NCBI GenBank assembly: GCA_018648945.1
Contig: JABGQJ010000146.1
Span: forward strand, 1-13,475
Source of the DNA: Victivallales bacterium
GTDB lineage: Bacteria > Verrucomicrobiota > Lentisphaeria > Oligosphaerales > Lenti-02
Reading direction: 5' to 3'
DNA length: 13,475 bases
Program-made: the position numbers and the translations under genes
Part shown: piece by piece, positions 7,855 to 13,475 of the stretch
Layout of the letters: every line of letters starts with the position of its first letter
How positions within the stretch are numbered: position 1 is the first letter of the stretch
Notes under the pieces: generated by a model
The model's database searches: none
Told to the model about the DNA's origin: nothing
Seen by the model: the letters and a program-made list of their open reading frames with translations, nothing else

Positions 7855-8424
7855 ATGAACTGCAAGTCACTCCTGAGATCCGCCAGTGCCACCGTACTCG
7901 TTCTGCTCCTAGCGGGGTGTGCCACGTACGGGACAAAGGTCAGCTACGAGCGAACTGGGCATCTTCCGGCATCGGGCTCCTACGCATGGCTCCCGGTCGG
8001 TAGCGAGTCCCCGCAGCCCGGGAGCGTGACTGGCGATCCCGAACTGGGCACAGTGGTCCACCGGGAGGTGGATCGCGTGCTCGCGGACAAGGGCTACAAG
8101 AGACAGGCCGGAGGCACTCCAGGCTTCTGGGTGGGCTTTGCCGCCCGGGTCGAGACGAGGACCGCTCCTGCGACCGGACTCGGCGGGGGGATCGAGAGCG
8201 CCGCGCGCTACGCAGGCAGCACCTACGACCCAGAGGAGCGCCCCGTCCAGTGGGACGAGGGCACCCTCACGCTGGATTGTGCCGCTGGCGCAGGCCGGCA
8301 ACTGTGTTGGCGCGGCACGGCCAGGAGCAAGTTGAGCCTGTCGGCCCCACTCTCCGAACGACATGTGCGTTTGACCAAGGCCATCGAAGAGGTCCTGAAG
8401 CCATTCCCGCACCGATCACAGTAG
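7855..8424 (+). CDS. DUF4136-like outer-membrane lipoprotein, last gene of efflux operon
   Basis: 189 aa. The signal peptide (residues 1-21, LRSASATVLVLLLAGC) ends in lipobox LAGC with Cys22. The +2 residue is Ala, so sorting to the outer membrane is expected. The mature part has the compact DUF4136 pattern. An early Y-A-W segment (43-45) follows a short strand. A helix VVHREVDRVLADKGYKRQ comes next, then a beta-rich middle with W and G residues, then a strand (TLTLDCAAG) and a C-terminal helix (LTKAIEEVLKPFP). AGAGGA lies 7 nt before the ATG, and the gap to the pump gene is 28 nt, so it is cotranscribed. DUF4136 proteins have no settled function. Here a role as an envelope accessory of the pump is inferred from position only. 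Confidence 0.82.
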   Translation: MNCKSLLRSASATVLVLLLAGCATYGTKVSYERTGHLPASGSYAWLPVGSESPQPGSVTGDPELGTVVHREVDRVLADKGYKRQAGGTPGFWVGFAARVETRTAPATGLGGGIESAARYAGSTYDPEERPVQWDEGTLTLDCAAGAGRQLCWRGTARSKLSLSAPLSERHVRLTKAIEEVLKPFPHRSQ

Positions 8425-8441
8425 CCTAGTGACAGAGCTTC

Positions 8442-8507
8442 GGAGCCGCCCATGCATCCCCTACCTTCTCTCGCCTTGCACTTCCTCGCCTGCGCATGGG
8501 CGGCTCC
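8442..8507. repeat. Perfect 14-bp inverted repeat between convergent genes
   Basis: GGAGCCGCCCATGC (8442-8455) and its exact reverse complement GCATGGGCGGCTCC (8494-8507) flank a 38-nt pyrimidine-rich spacer. It starts 18 nt after the stop of the lipoprotein gene. It could form a long-loop hairpin in transcripts from either side, so a bidirectional terminator or transcript-end stabiliser is possible. No T-run follows it on either strand, so it is not a canonical intrinsic terminator. Confidence 0.5.
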
Positions 8508-8525
8508 TCCTCAGGTCGTGGGTCT

Positions 8526-8542
8526 GCCGAGTGCAACTCGGC
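8526..8542. repeat. Compact 7-bp hairpin (GCCGAGT / ACTCGGC, 3-nt loop)
   Basis: GCCGAGT-GCA-ACTCGGC is a tight GC-rich palindrome 20 nt past the stop of the isomerase gene on the minus strand. It is followed on the plus strand by GATCCCAGAGGGGGC. No U-tract is present. It could be a transcript-end hairpin for the minus-strand operon or one copy of a dispersed intergenic palindrome; one window cannot decide. Confidence 0.4.
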
Positions 8543-8562
8543 GATCCCAGAGGGGGCAACGC

Positions 8563-9405
8563 TCAGCTGGGCCGGTCGTCCGTGGCGGATCCGAGCACGC
8601 GGCGGACGAAGTCGGCGGAGCGGCGCAGGCCGACTTCGGGTTCGGGGAGTTGGGTGGGGTGCCACATCTTCTCGTATTCGAAGGAGAGGCAGCCTGTGAA
8701 TCCGGTGTCGCGCAGGCGTGGCAGGATCTGAGCCCAGGGCACGATCCCGTCGCCGACGCAGCAGGCCCGGCGTTCGCCGTCTGTGATGGCGAAGTCTTTC
8801 ACGTGTACGTAGGCGATTGCCCCCTCTTGGGCGGCAAAGGTGGTTTCCCATGGCTCGTCGGTGTCGTCCAGCACGTTGGCGGGGTCGTAGAGACCGCGGA
8901 CGCTTGGCTGGGCGACCTCGTCGAGCAGCCGGCGGGTGGCGGCGCCGCTGCGGGTCATGGTGCCGGGGTGGTTCTCGACTAGAATGGTGAGATCCCGCTT
9001 TGCGGCGTAGGGGGCGACGGCGCGGAGGGCGGCGACGGTCCGGGTCCAGGCGTCGGCTTCGTCGCTGACCGGGGCTTCCTTGCCGCCGTAGGCACGGACG
9101 AAGCGTGCGCCCATGGTGGCGGCCAGATCACAGGCCCGTCGGAGGAGCTGCGCGTGGGTTTCGGCTACCTCGGGGTCGGCGCTGTTGATCTCCCAGGCGT
9201 AGGGAGTGATGGTCAGGATTGGGCAGTGGCAGGCACGCGCGAAGTCCGCGATGTCGCGGGCTTCGGCGAGGGGCGTGTCGGGCGGCAGGGCCATGCCTTC
9301 GCGACAGACGAGTTCGGTGCCGGCAAAGCCGAGTTCGGCGAAAAGGAAGACCGACTCCTTTGCCGTGCGCCCCGGGGTTGCCATGGTGTGGCCGATCAGC
9401 TGCAT
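8563..9405 (-). CDS. Sugar phosphate isomerase/epimerase-like TIM barrel (xylose isomerase-like / AP endonuclease 2 superfamily)
   Basis: 280 aa, no signal peptide, probably cytoplasmic. Metal-binding positions of the superfamily are visible in order on consecutive barrel strands: Glu144 (ILVENHPG), Asp174 (GLYDPANV), His201 with Lys203 (YVHVKD), and Glu243 (LSFEYEKMW). GDG (218-220) sits in the usual loop. Length fits the family (about 260-290 aa). These enzymes isomerise or epimerise sugars, inositols or related hydroxyacids; the substrate cannot be read from sequence. The ATG at 9405 has GGAG 7 nt upstream. Only 1 nt separates it from the stop of the preceding gene, so coupled translation is likely. 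It is the last gene of the minus-strand operon and converges on the efflux operon. Confidence 0.88.
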   Translation of the reverse strand: MQLIGHTMATPGRTAKESVFLFAELGFAGTELVCREGMALPPDTPLAEARDIADFARACHCPILTITPYAWEINSADPEVAETHAQLLRRACDLAATMGARFVRAYGGKEAPVSDEADAWTRTVAALRAVAPYAAKRDLTILVENHPGTMTRSGAATRRLLDEVAQPSVRGLYDPANVLDDTDEPWETTFAAQEGAIAYVHVKDFAITDGERRACCVGDGIVPWAQILPRLRDTGFTGCLSFEYEKMWHPTQLPEPEVGLRRSADFVRRVLGSATDDRPS

Positions 9406-9406
9406 G

Positions 9407-10555
9407 CTACGGCTCCTTCAGTTCGATGGTGGCGACGACCGCGCGGTGTTGGGACGGCCGGTCTGGCTCCACGATGCAATCGAGCACGCGCCACTCCTTG
9501 CTGGCAAAGACAAGATCCAGCCGCAGCCAGGGGCCAAACAGGCTGAAGGGGTTCCTCGTCTTGCCGGGGAAGGTGAATCCGTATCCCCGTCCCCGGACCT
9601 CGAACGTGTCGGTCAGCTCTCCGGCGAACAGGTGGTAGGCCCGCCCGCGGGCCGGGATGTTGAAGTCGCCGGCGACAATCACCGGATCGGTCTCCTGGGC
9701 GATGCGCTCGACCAGCTCCTCGGCAGTGCGGAGCCGCTCGGCGACCTGTTCGGAGGCACCATAGTCACGCCCGGCCGAGATCCCGAATCCATGCAGGAGC
9801 TGGGCGATGAATCCCCGCCCGCGCAGCTTGCCGAGAAGGTCCCGTGGCGACGCGATATGGACATTGTAGACCACGAGTCTCTGGCCCTGCACATTCAGCA
9901 CGAAACGGGCGGCGGCGGGGCGCTTGTCGCAGGTGATCTCGGCAAGCAGTTCCGAACTGACGACGGGGTGCTTGCTGGCGCAGACGTACTCGCCTTCGTA
10001 CACCGTATGCAGGCCACGTTCGCCGTATTGCTTGACATACCTGGGGCCTCTGCTGAAGGCCGCCTGGAGGAGGATGAGGTCCGGATCCTGCTTCTCCACG
10101 AATGGCGTGAGCGCGTGCTTGCCGTGCTGGCCGATGTTGTTGCTGAGGACGCGGAGGACGGTGCGCTCTTCGCGCGGGGAGCGCGACATGTGCCATTCGA
10201 GATCTTCGTAGAGCAGGAACACCGCGAGTACGCACAGTCCGTGCACGATCAGCTGTCGCCAGTCGAGCAGGAGCGCGAGGGGAACGAGCAGGCCCAAGGG
10301 GAAGAGGAACATGGCAGGGGGGAGATAGACGAAGAACCATGTGCACCACCACATGTCCCCCGCGTGCTCCAGCCAAAGGAGCCAGGCCCCGAGGCCGAGG
10401 GCGTAGCCGCCACTCGCGATCCAGAGCAGGACCTGGCAGAAGTGGACGAAGCGCTGCAAGGGGCTGGCGCTGTCACTGTCCTGGTGGTCGACGGACCGGG
10501 CGAGAGTCTGTAGCAAACGCAGGATCGGCGGGGAGTAGGGTTTCTTCTCGGACAT
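9407..10555 (-). CDS. Membrane-anchored endonuclease/exonuclease/phosphatase-fold protein with altered active site
   Basis: 382 aa. The N-terminal third is hydrophobic. About three membrane segments are visible (roughly residues 36-62, 69-97 and 101-116), rich in Trp and Leu. From about residue 131 there is an EEP (DNase I/sphingomyelinase-like) domain: SNNIG (Asn139/140), NVHIASP (His233), VAGDFNIPA (Asp297, Asn299), RLDLVF (Asp347) and SQHRAVVATI (His370). The normally conserved metal-binding Glu in 'LQE' is Ala165 here (LLQAAF). Topology predicts a catalytic domain outside or inside the membrane, depending on the TM count. I start at ATG 10555; an upstream in-frame TTG at 10564 adds only three residues. 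The start has no good Shine-Dalgarno. It lies 42 nt after the cytochrome gene and 1 nt before the isomerase. Substrate (nucleic acid, phospholipid or phosphoester) is unknown; reduced or no catalysis is possible. Confidence 0.85.
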   Translation of the reverse strand: MSEKKPYSPPILRLLQTLARSVDHQDSDSASPLQRFVHFCQVLLWIASGGYALGLGAWLLWLEHAGDMWWCTWFFVYLPPAMFLFPLGLLVPLALLLDWRQLIVHGLCVLAVFLLYEDLEWHMSRSPREERTVLRVLSNNIGQHGKHALTPFVEKQDPDLILLQAAFSRGPRYVKQYGERGLHTVYEGEYVCASKHPVVSSELLAEITCDKRPAAARFVLNVQGQRLVVYNVHIASPRDLLGKLRGRGFIAQLLHGFGISAGRDYGASEQVAERLRTAEELVERIAQETDPVIVAGDFNIPARGRAYHLFAGELTDTFEVRGRGYGFTFPGKTRNPFSLFGPWLRLDLVFASKEWRVLDCIVEPDRPSQHRAVVATIELKEP

Positions 10556-10597
10556 GGCAGGCAATGTAGACGGCCAAGCGCCAGACGCCAGAAAGAC

Positions 10598-13475
10598 CTA
10601 CGGCCGGTAGTGGAAGGATCTCCAGTAGGCCTGGTCGAGCGCATAGCCGTTCTCGGCATCGCCTGCCCGCAGGATGCCGTAGCGGCGCATCTGGTGCAGG
10701 TAGTAGTCGTTGGGGCGGAAGCCGGGCATGTCGAACCGCTTGACCTCGCGGAGCTTTTCCCCAGCCTTCTGGATGGCGGCAAGGAGAGTCTGGTAGTCAG
10801 CATCGGAGGTAGTAGCGAACACTGTGTTGGCGCCGAGTTCCCGACCGCCTGCCGCCTTTGCCAAGTGAGCGAGGAGGAGGGGGGATTTCTCCGGGCGGTC
10901 CAGGTTGCACAGGGACTGCGGGGTGGGGGTCTGCCCGAACTTGTAGTAGCCGACTTGGGCGCGGATGTCGCGCAGGTTGCCGAAGCTGCTGACCAAGGGG
11001 AGAGCGGGCCCCTTGCCACCGAACTGGTAGAAGGTCTTGCGTCCGCCGATGGGGCGTTTGGCCGGCTTGCCATGGCATTTCGCGCAACGGGTCCCGATCA
11101 CCTGCTCCGGAAACACGACCGGGACCATGCCGCTGCCGAGTGCTGCGTAGGTCCCGGCGTAGGGCGCACCCGCCTCGATCCAGGCCCAGATGGTGGCCCG
11201 TTCCTCGATACTCGGCTTGGCACCGTGGTGCGAGCCGTCGATGTGAGCAAGAACCCGGCTGGCGCTGCTGCCGACCTGGCGCGGGGCGTAGTTGGCACGC
11301 ATGGCATTGCGGCCATCGGCGTAGAGTCCCCTGTGGGTCAACGACCAGTAGGCGCGGGAGAACAGCGGCGTGCGGTCGCCCGAGAGATCGAGGCGGGCGC
11401 GGTAGGTGTCCGGGTTGTGGCATTTGACGCAGTGACGGTCCAATACCGGCTGCACATCGCGGGGGAAGTCGGGCACGGCGGGGATACCGGCGATGGGGGT
11501 GATGTGGTCTGGCTCACGACCCATGGCGGCCGGTCGGGGATTGTGGGCGAGCGGGGTGGTCAATCGACTCTCGTGGCAGCCCACGCAGCCCATGCTCTCG
11601 CCGGGCTGGAGGGTGGTGAAGCTATGCATGCGCTTCACGGCGAGCCGATTCTTGTCCAGGGCCACGAAGACGAGCGAGCGCAAGGCGGGGGCGCGGAAGT
11701 GGGCCGAGCCGTCCGGGCGGACCGGGACGGTTCCCAGGATTCGGGACAGGGTGAAGGTGCCGCCCGCGCTGGTGGGCCACATGCCCCCGGAGAAGTTGAC
11801 CGGTTTGGGCAGTTGCTCCAGGACCAGCAGTTCCTTCACCTCTCCCCTGGGGACGTCCGCCATCTGACGCCCCACATGGACATCACCCAGGAAGAGGGTG
11901 CCCATGGGATCGTTGGGCTGGGTGCGATCCGGCACCACCCGCCCGCGCGGTCGTGCCACCAGTGGCCGGGGCTCGTGCAGCCAGACCTTCCTGGGTGACT
12001 TGGGCAACGTGTAGATGACTTCGGTCTGGCCCTTGCCGTTCATCGCCAGCAGGCGGTTGTCCGCCGCCACCAGGAAGCAGTTCGGGCTGACCGGGTAGGG
12101 GTCGCGGTACTCCGGGCCGCCCCGGCTGATCCGCCGCGCGGAGGCGCGGTGATCTGGACCGAGGCGGGGGTCGACCAAGGTCACGTACCCCTGGTGTTCC
12201 ACCCGGCCATGCCCGGGGGAGAAGGAGGCGACGACTTGGCGTGTGCCCGGCACAGGCTTGGCATCCAGCATGGCCGTTCCGGGGTGCATGTTGCCGTAGT
12301 AGACCATCTGCCCGGTACCATCGGGGTTCGCGGTCCAGAGATGGTGGAAGACGCCCTGGTTGCGGTCCACGTATTCCCAGCGCATGTAGAGGAAGCGCCC
12401 GTCGGGGAGAGGCCAGGGCGTGTTGTCGTGCTCGACATTGCTGGAGAGCATGCGCAGGTCGCCGCCGTCGCGCTCGCAACGGTAGAGCGTGGCCACCGGG
12501 GTGATCCAGCAATTGACGAACCGGTTGCTGCGGTCGCTGCAAAAGACCAGACCGCCGTCCGGCAGGCAGGCGGGCTCGATGTCGTTGAAGGGACCGTCGG
12601 TGATCTGGCGGAGGCCGGTGCCGTCCGCCTGGATCTGGTGGAGGTGGTAGAATGGGCTGCCGCCTCGTCGGTAGCTGAAGAAGATGGTGGTGCCATCAAG
12701 GTCCACGACCGGATCGCGCACTGCCCCTGCGGGGTCGTCGAGCAAGACGGTGGCCTTCCGGGTACGCAGATCGGCCTTGACCAGTTGCCCGCCATCCTTG
12801 TAGATCCGGCGCGGCACCACCTTGCCGCCGGGTGCACGTTGCGGCGGGTACTCGCGGCCGGGCTCGGAGTAGAAGCCGAAGTTGGCGTACCAGTGGTCGG
12901 TGCCGGGCACGCGCACGGCGAAGACGACCTCCCGCACGTCGCGCAAGGGACCGTCGAGCATGGGGGCGAGGACCGGCTTGGGCGGGGCCTTCCGGTTCGG
13001 GGGTGCCCGGGTCAGCAGGTTGGCCTTGGTCGGGGTGGGCAGGCCTGCCACGCAGACGGGATCGATGCAGCCTTTGCTGCCGATCCCCGGTTGGATCACC
13101 AGTCTCGCCACTTCCGTCCCCTCGGGCACGCCCAGGTCCGAGAGGTCAACGGCAGTTCCCAGGACCTTGAAGACCATTCCGCCCGGGGCACCCGTGGTCT
13201 GCCAGGCGGCGTCCAGCACGTCTGCGCCCTTCTCGGGCTTGCTTGCCAAGTGTAGAAACTGCGGGGTCAGAACTCGCTGGGCTGCGGGATGGGAGAAGCC
13301 CACATCGAAGCGTCCCACCTCGGTGGACCACACCTTGCCCTCCGCCGAGACCGCCGCGAGGCGGAAGGGGTCGCCACCCAACGGGCTGTTGCCGGCGTCT
13401 GTCTGCAATTCGAAGACGACCAAATCCGGGCCTGGCCGGTTTGGCAGTGGCGTCATGAACGCGAGGCGCAGGCCG
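10598..13475 (-). CDS. Large HZS-alpha-like protein: beta-propeller plus three c-type haem motifs (5' end outside window)
   Basis: At least 958 codons, open to the right edge; residue numbers here count from an internal Met at 13456. The frame continues upstream through G-L-R-L-A-F without a signal peptide, and the NRPGPDLVVFEL motif starts abruptly, so the true start is outside. Order: a beta-rich GPGPDLVVFE surface-type domain (about 1-140) with a Cys pair C130/C135, a hydrazine-synthase-alpha-like region, then TolB/PD40-type propeller blades (about 220-480; e.g. EYVDRNQGVFHHLWTANPDG). Three CXXCH sites follow: CVGCH (624-628, bases 11573-11587), CVKCH (676-680, bases 11417-11431) and CAKCH (791-795, bases 11072-11086). 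The C-terminus has RFDMPGF and MRRYGIL. Haem attachment requires export, so a signal peptide is expected off-window. Such proteins are widespread in planctomycete-like bacteria and this does not imply hydrazine synthesis. Likely a periplasmic redox or surface protein; function unknown. Confidence 0.88.
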   Translation of the reverse strand, partial: GLRLAFMTPLPNRPGPDLVVFELQTDAGNSPLGGDPFRLAAVSAEGKVWSTEVGRFDVGFSHPAAQRVLTPQFLHLASKPEKGADVLDAAWQTTGAPGGMVFKVLGTAVDLSDLGVPEGTEVARLVIQPGIGSKGCIDPVCVAGLPTPTKANLLTRAPPNRKAPPKPVLAPMLDGPLRDVREVVFAVRVPGTDHWYANFGFYSEPGREYPPQRAPGGKVVPRRIYKDGGQLVKADLRTRKATVLLDDPAGAVRDPVVDLDGTTIFFSYRRGGSPFYHLHQIQADGTGLRQITDGPFNDIEPACLPDGGLVFCSDRSNRFVNCWITPVATLYRCERDGGDLRMLSSNVEHDNTPWPLPDGRFLYMRWEYVDRNQGVFHHLWTANPDGTGQMVYYGNMHPGTAMLDAKPVPGTRQVVASFSPGHGRVEHQGYVTLVDPRLGPDHRASARRISRGGPEYRDPYPVSPNCFLVAADNRLLAMNGKGQTEVIYTLPKSPRKVWLHEPRPLVARPRGRVVPDRTQPNDPMGTLFLGDVHVGRQMADVPRGEVKELLVLEQLPKPVNFSGGMWPTSAGGTFTLSRILGTVPVRPDGSAHFRAPALRSLVFVALDKNRLAVKRMHSFTTLQPGESMGCVGCHESRLTTPLAHNPRPAAMGREPDHITPIAGIPAVPDFPRDVQPVLDRHCVKCHNPDTYRARLDLSGDRTPLFSRAYWSLTHRGLYADGRNAMRANYAPRQVGSSASRVLAHIDGSHHGAKPSIEERATIWAWIEAGAPYAGTYAALGSGMVPVVFPEQVIGTRCAKCHGKPAKRPIGGRKTFYQFGGKGPALPLVSSFGNLRDIRAQVGYYKFGQTPTPQSLCNLDRPEKSPLLLAHLAKAAGGRELGANTVFATTSDADYQTLLAAIQKAGEKLREVKRFDMPGFRPNDYYLHQMRRYGILRAGDAENGYALDQAYWRSFHYRP

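Noticed and set aside
9206..10513. 435-codon plus-strand frame over the EEP and isomerase genes
   Set aside because: The opposite strand has recognisable catalytic motifs in both genes. The plus-strand product is charged low-complexity sequence.
10610..11998. 462-codon plus-strand frame over the cytochrome gene
   Set aside because: Antisense to three CXXCH motifs and a propeller; composition only reflects GC bias.
12149..13255. 368-codon plus-strand frame over the cytochrome gene
   Set aside because: Same reason: Val/Gly/Ala/His-rich shadow with no domain.
13454..13456. ATG 13456 as the true start of the haem protein
   Set aside because: The frame is open upstream to the window edge, no signal peptide follows this Met, and it falls inside what looks like a conserved domain strand.
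1..13475. CRISPR arrays, tRNA/rRNA genes, insertion sequences, prophage genes
   Set aside because: No regularly spaced repeats, transposase or integrase motifs or RNA gene signatures were seen on either strand.

Overview
The window is high-GC DNA from a diderm (Gram-negative) bacterium. It carries a lipoprotein and outer-membrane-factor efflux system, a sigma-54 regulator and a large multihaem protein resembling the hydrazine synthase alpha subunit. That cytochrome-like architecture, beside a sugar phosphate isomerase-like TIM barrel, is most familiar from the Planctomycetota/Verrucomicrobiota/Lentisphaerota group and related environmental lineages. The phylum is an inference; there is no rRNA or tRNA here to fix it.

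Left part (1-8424): a regulated efflux locus. A GAF/AAA+ sigma-54 activator (minus strand, runs off the left end) is divergent from a four-gene plus-strand operon. The 145-bp divergent intergenic region holds a very good -24/-12 (sigma-54) promoter at 1184-1199, pointing at the operon. Three copies of a YATRTTGCGG element lie at 1088-1143, where an activator's upstream sites would be expected. The operon runs: a small 138-aa protein of unknown function (1232-1648), a periplasmic adaptor (1641-3134), a giant 1562-aa protein (3138-7826), and a DUF4136-like lipoprotein (7855-8424). The giant protein is the main find. One uninterrupted reading frame joins a complete HAE1-type RND permease (about residues 1-1040) to a complete NodT-type outer-membrane factor (about 1045-1562). 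The OMF's signal peptide and lipobox (Cys1061) are embedded at the junction. The likely outcomes are a polyprotein cut by signal peptidase II, internal re-initiation, or a truly tethered pump.

Middle (8425-8562): a 138-bp convergent intergenic region with a perfect 14-bp inverted repeat (8442-8455 / 8494-8507) and a compact 7-bp hairpin (8526-8542).

Right part (8563-13475): three tightly packed minus-strand genes, read right to left. First is a large HZS-alpha-like triheme protein (its 5' end lies outside the window). Next is a membrane-anchored endonuclease/exonuclease/phosphatase-fold protein that lacks the usual metal-binding Glu. Last is a sugar phosphate isomerase/epimerase-like TIM barrel whose start lies 1 nt from the preceding stop. 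The functional link among these three is not evident from sequence alone.
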